Position numbers and translations under genes: made by a program
In this document: one piece after another, positions 19,740 to 30,546 of the stretch
Layout: the number at the start of each line of letters is the position of its first letter
How positions within the stretch are numbered: the first letter of the stretch is position 1
The notes under the pieces: model-generated
Seen by the model: the letters and a program-made list of their open reading frames with translations, nothing else
What the model was told of the DNA's origin: nothing
Databases searched by the model: none
Assembly (NCBI GenBank): GCA_036244855.1
Contig: BQKZ01004799.1
Coordinates: 25,022 to 63,426 of the forward strand
DNA: 38,405 nucleotides
Origin: Temnopleurus reevesii
Lineage: Eukaryota > Echinodermata > Echinoidea > Temnopleuroida > Temnopleuridae
Direction of reading: 5' to 3'

Positions 19740-20731
19740 TTAAACCCCTGAATACAAGTAAAAACGAATGATTATGATATTGATAGTTCCAAGTAAGAGG
19801 GGATTATATGTCATATACATTGTAGCATTCTTCATCATGATCAAGCACCAGATGTTGAAGATATTGTAGAATAGTTGCCATAATAATGATAATGAACAGC
19901 TTTTATATAGCGCTTATCAACTCTTCTGGAGAATTCATTAAGCGCTCTACAATTGCAGCATTATTACCCTGGCTTTAGATCGGCAGCCACCATGCAGCGC
20001 AGTAGGCATTCCTTCCAGGTACCCATTCACCTCACCTGGGTTGAGTGCAGCACAATGTGGATGAATTTCTTGCTGAAGGAAACACCCTGGGTAGGACTCG
20101 AACCTACGACCCTCTAGTTGAAAGGCGAGAGTCATGCCCACTAAACCACAGTGCCATGAAAAGAGTGTCATAAATCTAAAGGATATTAAGAATTGAGAAC
20201 ATGTTGTTTGAATAACAAGACAATTAAATCACCACCGATACAAGTCTAATAGAGTGATGTTGATCGTTCAGATAAATGTAGATAATTTCTCATGAGGAAT
20301 TTTTTCAGTAAAATCAAACACATTTCAGATTTTTGACACATTGAAAAATCGTTACCATGAAAAGAGTATCATGAATCTGGAAGATGAGAATTGAGAGGAT
20401 CTTGTTTTAATAAAAAGACAATTAAATCCCCACAAATACAGGTCTAATAGAGTGATGTTGATCATTCAGATAAATCTAGATAATTTCTCATGAGGAATTT
20501 TTAAAGTAAAATCAAACACATTTCAGATTTTTGACACATTGAAAAATCGTTACCATGAAAAGAGTATCATGAATCTAAAAGATAAGAATTGAGAGCATCT
20601 TGTTTGAATAAAAGGACCAAGCATTCCCCCCAAATACAAGTCAAATAAAAAAATTTTTGAGAGTTCAAGAAAGAGTGAGCTGCATCTCACATGGTATCAA
20701 ACATACTTCAGATGTTTGAAATATTTAATCT
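19740..20731. repeat. ~200 bp satellite family K, 3 good copies plus a decayed one
   Basis: Units start CATGAAAAGAGTATCATGAA at 20155, 20356 and 20554 (spacing 201 and 198). They contain TAATAGAGTGATGTTGATC, GATAATTTCTCATGAGGAAT, AAAATCAAACACATTTCAGA and TTGACACATTGAAAAATCG. A diverged unit precedes the SINE at 19882. The third copy decays before the TTAA element at 20736. Confidence 0.88.
19882..20151 (-). mobile_element. Full-length tRNA-derived SINE, second family
   Basis: Reads on the minus strand. A box TGGTTTAGTGG (complement of 20138-20148), B box GGTTCGAGTCC (complement of 20094-20104), then a unique body and a tail AGCGCTATATAAAAGCTG ending in CATTATCATTATTA. TGCCAT at 19876-19881 and 20152-20157 is a likely target duplication. 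It sits inside family K, splitting the point where other units read GTTACCATGAAAAG. The 74-codon minus-strand frame inside is a by-product. Confidence 0.88.
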
Positions 20732-20735
20732 TTAA

Positions 20736-21114
20736 AGGCAGGGCGACATGACGTTCAGGGCATGGCTAACTGGCCGCTGCCATTTTGATTACGAAGATTG
20801 GCGAACAAAAAAAAAAATCACGGCATTTTTATCTGCAATAGTGAGCAAGCAAGTTATATTTCGCTAGCTCGCATCACATCAATCGTATTCGTATGCGATT
20901 CGCACATTTGTAGAAAAATCGAAGCTATAGAAAGGAGGAATAAAAGTTACATTAACGACATCATGGAATGGAAATTCGTCCGAAGTTTCCCGAGTGTCTG
21001 AGCTTGGCAAGGTGTGTAAGCAAGGAAATGTTCAAATATCGTTGTTGTCAATGCACAACACGCCGTCCGTGAGCGCTCGCAACCGGAAGTCCTGTCGATC
21101 ATGACGGACTGACT
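20736..21114 (+). mobile_element. TTAA element family D, copy 2
   Basis: 379 bp between TTAA at 20732-20735 and 21115-21118. The start AGGCAGGGCGACATGACG and end CGATCATGACGGACTGACT match copy 1, as do GGCTAACTGGCCGCTGCC, GTTATATTTCGCT.GCTCGC, GAGTGTCTGAGCTTGGCAAG, CAAATATCGTTGTTG and CGCAACCGGAAGTCCTGTCG. Small indels relative to copy 1 break any shared reading frame. Confidence 0.88.
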
Positions 21115-21118
21115 TTAA

Positions 21119-21420
21119 CGTATAAGAAAGTATGAAGAATGTAAAGAACAGAATTTAGAGCATGCCATTTGAACAATAATCATGCTCTGGATTTTAGCCA
21201 TTGCAATGAAGATTAATGCATATATTACCAGAAAGACGTACCAGTATGATTATCAAATACCAGAAAGCAAGCAGATACATTCACCGGGAATCCGTCTTGC
21301 CTTGACTCAAATAAACAACCCTGCTTCAGATTTCAAACATTTCATGGTCTATTTAGGCCCCAAAGATCTATAGCCATCAAAGTAGAGAATGATGGTAGGC
21401 CCCTTCGTGAAATTTGACTA
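21119..21420. repeat. Satellite J remnant
   Basis: Contains ATAATCATGCTCTGGATTTT, ACCAGAAAGACGTACCAG, ACTCAAATAAACAACCCTGC and GAGAATGATGGTAGGCCCCT, all variants of J1/J2 motifs. So satellite sequence brackets family K and the two insertions. Confidence 0.65.
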
Positions 21421-22204
21421 TGCAGCAGTGAATATAAACAAATTATTAGGTGAATTCAGAGTATACTCAGAGAAAATACACTGTTGCAGAAAATGCTCTG
21501 TTTATTGTCAAATTATCAGCAGGATGCGAGATTTTGAGCATCACATATAACTTTTTTGGCAAAGAACTTTGTTTTCATTACTAGTTATTAACCTTTTAAA
21601 TATGATACATGAAAAGATGATTACACTGAACTACTTGTTGTGCCTTTGTTTAAATATTAAACTATGTTCAATATTCTAGCCTTCAAATTGGCAGCTGAGC
21701 AAAAACTGACTTTTGTCAAATGAAAACAATTAAAAAAAAAACTAATGAAAACACACAAATTTGCCAAAAAATATATTGATTTTATACAAATTTTGTCAAT
21801 TCTAGGATATTTTTTCATCATCACAGAGGTTTTTCCAAAACACATCTTTTGAAATTCACTCTTTCTTGACCAAACATTCTCCCAATATTGTTTAAGAGTA
21901 CAGTAATATCAGCATCTTCCTCTCTACCTATATGAACTAGAATGTTCAATAATGTTCCTTTACAATCTGTATCGTGGAGAAAAATCAATATGATATTCAA
22001 CCCACGTGTGGTGCAAGAGGGGAATTTGATATTTTGACTCCTTTATAAAATGAAATGCATAATTTATTTAATTGGCATCAACCAAGGATTTAGATTAAAC
22101 TCATGTTTAGATGTGGGTGGCAAATTCCACCCACTTGCGGATATGGGGTTTGGGAGTTGAGTATTGTGCATACTCTAAGGAGCATCATCATCTTCTTGAT
22201 TACT
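21421..22204. other. Noncoding AT-rich sequence, nothing recognised
   Basis: No exon, RNA or repeat seen. A minus-strand frame at 21657-21845 is low complexity and hydrophobic. Confidence 0.4.
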
Positions 22205-22206
22205 TA

Positions 22207-22382
22207 GGGGGTGTTGCTCAAAGGTTGCAATTGATGGTAAGTTGCAGTTGATTGGTACGCGCCAATCAAAATCATTGTTTCATGCACATTTTGTTAAATG
22301 CGCACACCACGCGCGAATGAAATTGCGTGTTACAATTTGCAAAGTTGCAGTTGATTTGCAGTTGATTTTGAGCAACACCCCC
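22207..22382 (+). mobile_element. MITE family B copy 2, TA target
   Basis: Starts GGGGGTGTTGCTCAAAGG after TA (22205-22206) and ends TTGAGCAACACCCCC before TA (22383-22384). The interior matches copy 1: GTAAGTTGCAGTTGATTGG, ACGCGCCAATCAAAA, TTAAATGCGC and GCGCGAATGAAATTGCG. 176 bp, noncoding. Confidence 0.88.
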
Positions 22383-22384
22383 TA

Positions 22385-23254
22385 ATTAGAGTGTGTTGAT
22401 TTTGAATCATTGATCTGTGGAAGGAATTTTTTATCTCATAGGAGTGGTGAGGGAAATGAAATAATTCGTTACAATTCCAATGTAAATTGAATCTAATTTA
22501 TTTGTTCCTTTTATAATGTTATAAGATCCATTCTGATCGGAGAGAAATTATACTAACTTAACATGGATATCATATGACACTAAACGTATGTTATTTTTAA
22601 ATTCATATCTCATAAGTCATTTGTTACATGAATTATGAACAACTATACCTAAATTTATACACTCCTCTTACTCATTTCTTATGTTAATTTATCTCGAGCA
22701 CAGATTTATAATTATAACCATCTTCTTTAAATTTTTGTATGAATGATACGAGAAGAAAGAAATATCTCAGTTTCTCTTTCTTGATACTTCTGTTTCATTG
22801 CATTAAGCCATGTTTGTGGTAAGCACTTTCCTATGATAGTGAAAATATAGAATTCTGACAAAATCTTGTACGGCTTTATTTCTACTTCTAAACTTTGCCT
22901 CTCCAAATGCAATGGTGAAGTTTTCATGTTTGTTTAAGGATTATTCGAGATAAAGAGGGAGATGAAAAATCAACAATGCTACAAGCTTAAATCATCTCAG
23001 AGCATGCATCCATATATTCTATTTATATCATTCCTATATGGTTTATGTATGAGACATGCAGGAGGCTGAATCTCAAAGAGCATCTGAATAATTCCATTTC
23101 GGTTACTTCATTGGTAGTCGAATCACTCAGGCCTAAAAACAGAAGTTGTTTGGTCGCCCGCCTCCGACCAAACCTCTGAATTAGCCTGACGTGAATCCAT
23201 ACTTTCTTTTTACTTAATTTTTTTCTACTGTTCTTCAATTTTAAAAAAAATGAA
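22385..23254. other. Noncoding sequence, nothing recognised
   Basis: Minus-strand frames at 22727-22927 and 23023-23238 have no recognisable domain. No repeat pair was found by eye. Confidence 0.4.
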
Positions 23255-24455
23255 TAAACATAGAGATAAACATGGGAAATACAGACTGGAAAGGCATTTT
23301 CAGGAAAAATTCTATATGAATATTTGAAATATATCCTGAAAACTCATTTTCAAATGTTATTTGCCTTTTTACTTTTTTTTCTAATTCACTTATTCTCTCC
23401 ATGCGATGTGTTCCAGACATAAAAATGAGAAATTAGGAGAAATTTTTTTTTTCTGACCGATCAACAATATTTTTTTTTCTGAAAAGGCATTTATAGGCAA
23501 CCAAATATTTATTTCTTGGTTTTAGCATATCAGTCTGAACAGCTAGAGAAAAGTATGTTTTTAGCATATGTGCATTGCATGCCAATAGTACGTGTCTGTA
23601 TGGCTTTATGGCGGTCTGTTTCTCCTTCATGGACTTTAATGGTGCGGAAATAATGTGTTTGGGGATAATTATTGATATACAGCCTGAAAAGTCCTTTTCA
23701 TTCAAATTATAGATAAACATTGGAAAACGACCCAAAAACTCATTTTCAAATGTTCTTTGGCTTTTCACCTTCTTCGTATTCACTTATTTTCTACATAATT
23801 GTGTTCCAGAAATAGAAATAGAAATAGAAGGAATTAGGGGATTTTATTTTATGACCGATTGACAATGTATTCTTTTTCAAATGGACATTTATAGGCAACC
23901 AATTTTTTGTGCCCTTATCATATTAGTCTGAGCAGCTAGAGAAAAGTATGTTTTTAGCATATGTGCAGTGCATGCCAATAGTACGTGTATGGCTTTATGG
24001 CGGTCCGTTTCTCTTTACTGAACTTTAATGGTGCGAAAATAATGTGTTTGGGGATAATTATTGATATACAGCCTGAGAAGTCCTTTACATTCAAATTATA
24101 GATAAACATTGGAAAAAGACCTGAAAACTAATTTTCAAATGTTCTTTGGCATTTCACTTGCGTCTTATTCACTTATTCCCTACATGCGATGTGTTCCAGA
24201 CAAAGAAATAAGAAATTAGGAGGAATTTGTTTTTTCTGAATGATCAACAATATTTTTTTTCTGAAAAGGCATTTATGGGCAACCAAATATTTATTTCTTG
24301 GTTTTATCATATCAGTCTGAGCAGCTAGAGAAAAGTATGTTTTTAGCATATGTGCAGTGCATGTCAATAGTACGTGTATGGCTTTATGGCGGTCCGTTTC
24401 TCCTTCATGGACTTTAATGGTGCAGAATTAATGTGTTTGTGGATCGTTATTGATA
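23255..24455. repeat. ~390 bp tandem array, about 3 copies
   Basis: GTTCCAGA landmarks at 23410, 23803 and 24193 give spacings of 393 and 390 bp. Each unit has TTTCTGA.CGATCAACAATAT, GGCATTTATAGGCAACCAAA, CAGTCTGAGCAGCTAGAGAA, AAGTATGTTTTTAGCATATG, TGCCAATAGTACGTGT, GGCTTTATGGCGGTC.GTTTC, GACTTTAATGGTGCGGAA and TGTGTTTGGGGATAATTATT. The first copy is partial. Similar minus-strand frames in copies 1 and 3 (23433-23783, 24173-24367) share a protein segment, but copy 2 lacks a comparable frame. Confidence 0.92.
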
Positions 24456-24623
24456 TCTTATAAGCTAAGCTAATGCACAAAATATCAATATGAGATGCCT
24501 AATTTAGTTATTGAATGATTCAAGGTCATATAAAAATGGGTCAGAGTTTCTTACTTTGAAAATATGTATGAAAGTGGCATATGCAGATCGGTAGAATGGG
24601 GTGGGGGTTACAGAAATGACAAC
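24456..24623. other. Short unique noncoding gap
   Basis: Nothing recognised between the tandem array and the next inverted-end element. Confidence 0.4.
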
Positions 24624-24627
24624 AATT

Positions 24628-25044
24628 CTCCCTATCGCTTATAGCTCTCCGAATCTGAACGCCTGCAGCGCACTAGTTATTTTGGCCCAGATTCTTGGCA
24701 CAGGTACTTCCGGTAACATTTACGCGTTTTTAAAAGCTATAGGCTTTATACGGTAAACTTCGTCAGCGGCTTGTAGTGTCATATCTTTTCATTGATTTTT
24801 GCGAATAAAAGCATTATTTTATATATTTTTCTTTCATATCTGCATTTATTTGTTATATGGGTTTCTTTTGTGAAGCGGCCCAATGCTGGGCTTCCGACGC
24901 AAAATGAAGAAATTACGCTAAATACACATGGATTGAAATTTTGTATATAGTATACAGTGAAATCAAGATGGATCCCGGAAGTGAGCGTGCCAAAGCCAAA
25001 ATGCGTGATGATATCGGGTGATATCGGCTATATGCGATGGGGAG
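24628..25044. mobile_element. MITE family H copy 2, AATT duplication
   Basis: 417 bp with inverted ends CTCCCTATCGCTTATAGC and GCTATATGCGATGGGGAG (16 of 18 match), flanked by AATT at 24624-24627 and 25045-25048. Inside the ends lie further inverted blocks: CTTGGCACAGGTACTTCCGG near 24694 and CCGGAAGTGAGCGTGCCAAA near 24975. The CTC.C start, AATT flanks, GATATCGG-rich subterminal text and an ACTTCCGG block relate it to the element at 13910. Confidence 0.7.
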
Positions 25045-25048
25045 AATT

Positions 25049-25599
25049 CCGGAATAGGCACAAGGTATATTTATAGGAATTAAGCTTCTTAATGGCTGAG
25101 CGTACAATTATTGTTATAATGCTTTTCTCTAACTTTTGTTCAGCTGTTGGATTATTCTCATTAAATTTTTTCATCATGTACATATTCTGGAACAGTTGGC
25201 ATCTCGGGGGCCTGTAACATTAAAAATGCAATCCAACCTGTGATAAATATCAATCGCAAGTATTGGCAATGTGTGTACCAAAGAGATACAATTAATTTCA
25301 AAAATCAATTATATCCTTTTATGTTACAAGCCCATTGTTTTGCAATTAAGCAAATAGTAAAGAAACCACAAATAATATCTTAACGTAACTGCTGCGGCTT
25401 TAAAAACAGGAAAAACATCACAACTTCTCATCTATTATTGACAGGTAAAAAGAGAAATGCTGGGGGCACATGTCATGCCACCTGAGACAAATTTGTCATT
25501 ACCATGGAAATCGATATGAAAATTTTTTAAGCGGCAGTGGTGTAATTGCTAATTAGGTCTGAATTGATTGCATCTCTCAAAATCCATACTTGTATCCCC
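25049..25599. other. Noncoding, includes short dispersed repeat 25151-25216
   Basis: Contains the partner of the 6313-6371 repeat (CATATTCTGGAACAGTTGGC). The rest is AT-rich with nothing recognised. Confidence 0.45.
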
Positions 25600-27790
25600 C
25601 ATCACACTTAGACTGATTGTTACAGCTCATTTTCCTCTTTGTTTATATCAGTGAAGTTATTTGTGTGTGGGCTTCCCCCTACAGCCACCTTCCGGCTTTC
25701 AATCATATATGATGTGTGTAGGTGGGTAAAAGGAAGTGAAATATTGATTCGCAGAAAGTTTGAATTCTGTCGTTTGGGAATGCATGTGGAGGCATGATCA
25801 TGCATATTGACAAAAGAAAGCGCAATCGCTTCTCAAATTTATTTTCTTTTGAAAATTTCATCAATGTGGATATTGTATTTTGATCTATTTTGCATTTATA
25901 AATTGATCATTTATAAATTTAAAAAAGTGTGTTTGATTGGTGCCAAAAGTTATCAAGTTCTTGGAAGATTTTCGTTTTTTATTCCTGTTTCTCATCAATT
26001 CACTCTACAGTAGATATGAATGTATGATTTTTTAATATCTTTTTTATTCAACCCTTTTAAATATTGTTAAAGTTTTTTCTCTCTATCATGCTAGCAGTTT
26101 CCAATCATCATACTCTATATTACTTATCTACAGAATCCGATGTTTGCCTTTTTTTGATCATCAGAGTTATTCAGGACAGTAATTGATGGTGTCACTGATT
26201 TTGTCAAACACTTTTTAACAATTTTTTTTCGCTTCAATTCTTGATACTGAAATAGAATCTAAAGATGAGATTAAAGCACTAGTAGTCTACTTAACTTTAT
26301 AACAGTGAAGTTATTTGTGAGTGGGCTCCCCTTGCAGCCACCTTCCGGCTCTCAATCATACATGATATGTGTAGGTGGGTATGAGGAAGTGGAGTATTGA
26401 TTCAGGAAAAGTTCTAAATATTCATCTACATACATGATCATGCATACTGACAAAAGAAAGCTTGTGCTCTTCTCAATTTTATATTCTTTTATCAATGTTG
26501 GAAAGTATATTTTGATCTTTTTAACATTTATACATTGATAAGTCATAAATCTATAATAGTGTGTTTGATGAGGGTCAAAGGTTATCAGGTTCTCAGAAGA
26601 TATTTGGTCTTGATTTCCTGTTTCTCACCAATTCGTCTGCAGTAGATATGAATGTAGGATTTTATCATTTTTATTTTAACCGTCTTTTAACACTTTTAAA
26701 GTCATTTCTTTCTTTTTGGGATAGCAATTTCCAATCATAATACTCTGTTATATCTACAATATCTTGCTGTTTATGATGTTGTGATCATCAGTGTTGTTCA
26801 GGACAGTAATATATAAGGTCACTCTGATTTTTTTCAAACAATTTCAAACACATAATTTTTCCTTCCATTACTTCTTTATACTGAACATTATTTAAAGATG
26901 AAATTACAGATGGAGTAGTCTCCCTAACTTTGTAGAACTGAAGATATTTATGAGTTTGCTTCCCTTACAGCCACTTTCTGGCTTTCAATCATATATGATA
27001 AGTGTAGGTGGGAAAAAGGAAGTGAAGTATTGATTCAGAGAAAGTTCAAAATTCTGTTGTATGTGAGAACAGGCATGATCATGCATACTGACATAGGAAA
27101 ACTTCTGCTTTCTTCAATTTATTTTATTTCATCTGTGTTTAAGCTTGTATTATAATCTTGTTAGCATTTACAAATAAATCTAAATGGGACTATCAAATGT
27201 CTCAAGGTCTCATAATTTCTTGTATTTTTTTTGTGCTTCAATTTTCGTTTCTCAGCTATCGGCAGTAGATATGAATGTAGGATTTTGATTCTTCATTAAA
27301 AAATAAAACATGTTTTTTTTTCTTTCATCAGAATAAAGGTACAACGCTCTTTTACGTGCAGTATGTTGTGTTCCTTTTATCATGAGCATATTTTTTTTTC
27401 ATATCCAAAATGGACTTAAAAAGAGATTTACACTTCATATCAGTGAAGATATTGTTATCGGGCTTCCCTTAGGCCACATTCCGGCTCTCAATCATACACG
27501 ATAGATGGAAGTGGGATAGAGGAAGTGTAGTGATTCAGGAAAAGTTCACAATTCTCTTGTTTACATACACATGTATGGTCATGCATGCTGACCCTTAACA
27601 ACTCAACCTTTAGTCATTTTTTTCTCTTATCAGTGTTCACAACTTTGATATCAATATCATTTGTATAATCTGAAGGAGTATTTGATTCAGATCAAAATCA
27701 GCGGGCTTTTTAAGGTTTTTGGTTCCTGAGTTTTTTTCTTTGAATCTGTAGTAGATATGAACTTTTTTTTTGCATATGGTTTTCTTTTTC
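25600..27790. repeat. ~640 bp tandem array, ~3.5-4 copies
   Basis: Landmark CAGTGAAGTTATTTGTG near 25650 recurs near 26305, 26937 and 27440 (spacing ~655, ~632, ~503). Each unit has CAGCCACCTTCCGGCTTTC, AATCATATATGATGTGTGTA, GGTGGG, GGAAGTGAAGTATTGATTCA, GGCATGATCATGCATACTGA, CAAAAGAAAGC, AGTGTGTTTGAT, TCCTGTTTCTCA and CAGTAGATATGAATGTAGGA. The fourth copy is shorter and more diverged. The CCGGCT...TAGGTGGG segment is the most conserved part. Confidence 0.88.
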
Positions 27791-28165
27791 CTTTTTTTTT
27801 AATGGGGGTTTCATTTCAGAGATGTGTTGTGTGTATACTTGGGTACATATCAAATGTAAACCATTGAATCCCATGTTTTTAGAATAAGTATTGCATAAGA
27901 TAAGAATTCATATTTGAGCTCCAATTTTTTTTTCATTCTCATTAATTTCCTGTTCAAAGATTTTTATTTTCCTTGCTTCACTTTCTTTTTTATATTTTAA
28001 ATCAAAGTTTTTTTTTCTATGCTTTCAAGCAATTTTGATTGATATTATAGACCCCATATATTTTCAAGAAAAAAACTTTTTTAGTAATAGTTCAAATAAA
28101 CAAACTAAAAAAATGTTTTCAGACATAGGATGTGAAGAAATAACGACCTACATGTAAGTGGAGCC
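27791..28165. other. Poly(T)-rich noncoding stretch
   Basis: Many T runs of 7-9 bases on the plus strand and no gene. Probably a decayed end of the preceding array. Confidence 0.4.
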
Positions 28166-28410
28166 ACACTTTATTTTAATTGGTGATGAAAGTAATGGAA
28201 GATTGCTTTTATATTGGTTATCAACAGTTTCAAACATTTCCATTAGCACATTAATTAAACATCATGCAATGACATAGCTTCCTCAGAGAAACACCATTTT
28301 ATTTTCCACCAATAATGAAAATAGTAATTGTAAATTGCTTCTATATTGCATTATCAAAAAAATCTATATTATGTTTCCATTAGTACATTAGGGCAAAACA
28401 TATTTCCAAG
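28166..28410. repeat. 127 bp tandem duplication
   Basis: TTTATTTTAATTGGTGATGA near 28171 pairs with TTTATTTTCCACCAATAATG near 28298; GGAAGATTGCTTTTATATTG pairs with GTAAATTGCTTCTATATTGC; TTTCCATTAGCACATTA pairs with TTTCCATTAGTACATTA. Confidence 0.75.
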
Positions 28411-28756
28411 TAGAATACAAACTGTTTCATTTAATATTCCATTAGTGCCATGATGTCCTACATAACATCCTTTTAAAGGTCATGCATGCATCCTAGTTTG
28501 AAGATTGATTTCCTTTTCTAATTCTTCTTCAAAAAATGATCGGTCAGCTAGCCTCAAGTAAAGTATGAGTAGTGATGCTGACTAAAAATGATTGGTACTG
28601 TATACCCATAGGGGTAATAATACTGCTAAAACGATGGGTATATATACCTTAGGGGTAATAATTGCTAGTGTTTATGGTAAAGATATAAGTGGTGTAATTA
28701 GGCCTTTGGATGGCCATTAGAGGTAAAGACATTACGCCTGTGATGCAGATTCTAGT
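28411..28756. other. Noncoding with a short local duplication
   Basis: ACCCATAGGGGTAATAATAC and ACCTTAGGGGTAATAATTGC (28604-28672) form a short tandem pair. Otherwise nothing recognised. Confidence 0.45.
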
Positions 28757-29125
28757 ACGCTTCAACTACCGAAAGCCAATCCTGATTGCTCAAGGGTATA
28801 TTACTGATCATGTCAAAGCATCTTCTCGCAGACTTTCTGCCACCATTATGACATCACAATCATGTGACAATAATATTACGACACATTCCTGTTCCAAAAT
28901 AATCTGAAGTTAAACTTGAGACCTATGAGACTTTCAACTACTGGATGCAAGTCCTGATTGCTCGAGGGTATATTACTGACTATGTCAAAGCATCCACTCA
29001 GAGACTTCCTGCCACCATTATGACATCATGATCATGTGACTAATCGGAACATCATGATAACCTTGAGACCAATTAGATTACGACACATTCCTGTTCCAAA
29101 ATAATCTAAGGTTAAACTTGAGACC
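28757..29125. repeat. 172 bp tandem duplication, two copies
   Basis: CCTGATTGCTCAAGGGTATA at 28781 and CCTGATTGCTCGAGGGTATA at 28953. Both continue with TTACTGA..ATGTCAAAGCATC, GACTTTCTGCCACCATTATG or its near match, ACATCA..ATCATGTGAC, TACGACACATTCCTGTTCC and AAAATAATCT. The second copy has an insertion near 29040-29070. A 65-codon frame in copy 1 is not kept in copy 2. Confidence 0.85.
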
Positions 29126-29219
29126 AACAAGACCTTGGCTTGTGTTAGTTTCGACGAATTTGAAGTGCTCTTGCAGATTAGATTAGAGAGAAAGTGGCCT
29201 TTATTGAAAATGCAATGCT

Positions 29220-30275
29220 CTTCTTTCGTAAATTGCAGTGATTCTTGTTGGCTTAAGCCCTAAATAAACCTTTTAGGTGCAAGCGCTTGATTGAAGGATA
29301 AATATTACTTTGTTTTGAGGAAAGGTTGGCTAAATTTTGTTATACTCTCAGCAATTACTGGTCATGTGTGGCTCAGTGGTAGAGCGTCTGCCCCATGAAC
29401 GGAAGGTCGTGGGTTCGATCCCCGGCCGAGTCATACCAAAGACCTATAAAATCGGACCATCTGCCTTCTTGCCAGGCGCTCGGCATTTAAGAAAGGAGAA
29501 GGGTAATAATAACTTTATGTTATGCAGGGCCCGCTGGAAGAGCAGCTAACTTACAGCTGAATGTGGCTATCCTGGGTAAATAAAATATTATTATTATTTA
29601 TTATGGTATTTGAAAGATGTATTGGTTAAGTTTTTTGAGATGCTTCATAAAAGATCCATTATTGAAGGATAGCTATTTCTCAATTTTTAAAGGAAATATT
29701 GGCTGAATTTTGTTATACCTTTAGTAATTATGGTATTTTAAAGATGTGTTTGTCAAGCTTTTTAAGATACTTCATTTGAGACGCGTAATTGAGAGACAGC
29801 TATAACCGTCTCCGAAAAGGCTGGATGAATTTTTTGGATATATTCTCCAATTGTGGTTTTTCAAAGATGTAGTGCTCAAGATTTGTAAGCTGTTTCATTG
29901 ATTAGGCATAAATGAAGGACAAAGGAAATGTTGAATAAATTTTTGTTAGTCATTCTGCAATTATGCTATTTCAAAGTTGTATCACATATTATGAGGACAG
30001 CTAGGAAAGGTTGGCTAAATTTTGTTGTGCAGCCATAATTATACCATAATTATGCAAAAATTGTGTTTCAAAGGTTTATTGGTCAAGTTTTCTTAGATGC
30101 TTCACTTGATATGCATAAATGAAAGACAGTTAATACCATGTCCGGAAAGTTTGTCTAAATTTGATCAGCAAGTACGGTTTGCTTCATTGGTTATTCTTAA
30201 ATGAAGGACATAGGAAAGGTTGGATAAATTTTGTTATTCATTCGGCAATTACGCTATTTCAAAGGTGTCGTTGTT
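29220..30275. repeat. ~125 bp tandem array, split by a SINE
   Basis: Units carry GGAAAGGTTGGCTAAATTTT, GTTATAC...AGCAATTATGG, TATTTCAAAGATGT, GTCAAG.TTTTTAAGATGCTT and CATTTGA.A.GCATAAATGAA followed by GGACAG. Copies of the GGTTGGCTAAATTTTG motif occur near 29326, 29697, 29818, 29925, 30006, 30141 and 30216. The first interval (~370 bp) returns to about 125 bp once the inserted SINE is removed. Confidence 0.8.
29363..29599 (+). mobile_element. Full-length tRNA-derived SINE, first family
   Basis: A box TGGCTCAGTGGTAGAGCG at 29369-29386, B box GGTTCGATCCC at 29412-29422, then GAGTCATACCAAAGACCT, CGGACCATCTGCCTTCTTGC, AAGAAAGGAGAAGGGTAATA, CCGCTGGAAGAGCAGCTAAC and CTATCCTGGGTAAATAA, ending in an ATT-rich tail. 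ATTACTGGT at 29354-29362 and ATTATGGT at 29600-29607 look like a slightly decayed target duplication. Empty units of the surrounding array read AATTATGGTATTT, confirming the insertion point. The cloverleaf head is too degenerate to be a working tRNA. Confidence 0.92.
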
Positions 30276-30395
30276 GTCGAGGGGTTTTAGACGATTCATT
30301 GGAAATGCAGCGGTCAGATGTTCAATTGCTAATCGCTCTGTCCGCTTGACCGCCTAGTTCTGCCATTAGGGAATTAACTCGGGCTGATAATGCAG
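30276..30395. other. Short unique segment
   Basis: Nothing recognised; ends in the CAG that borders the next MITE. Confidence 0.35.
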
Positions 30396-30546
30396 GGCAG
30401 TGTTTCACCAAGTCGTTCTTAAAGTTACGCACGACTTTAAGAAACACTGGAGTACGTCAACAACTGTAATACGCTTAAGATTGTCGATCATTCAGCACTG
30501 GTACCAGTCGTGTGGAAAGTCTTTCTTATCTTGATGAAATACTGCC
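30396..30546 (+). mobile_element. MITE family A copy 4
   Basis: 151 bp. Begins GGCAGTGTTTCACCAAGTC and ends TTGATGAAATACTGCC; the left flank is CAG (30393-30395) and the right flank CTG (30547-30549). The interior TTCTTAAAGTTACGCACGAC and GACTTTAAGAAACACTGGAG is like copies 2 and 3. It lies outside the family F repeats, so it is an independent insertion. Confidence 0.82.

Noticed and set aside
23433..24367. Repeated minus-strand frames with similar protein segments in the 390 bp array
   Set aside because: The similarity follows from tandem duplication of the DNA; copy 2 lacks a comparable frame, and the sequence is AT-rich with no domain.
29361..29435. Possible functional tRNA gene
   Set aside because: A and B boxes are present, but the head is followed by a SINE body, ATT-rich tail and target duplication, and the cloverleaf stems are imperfect.
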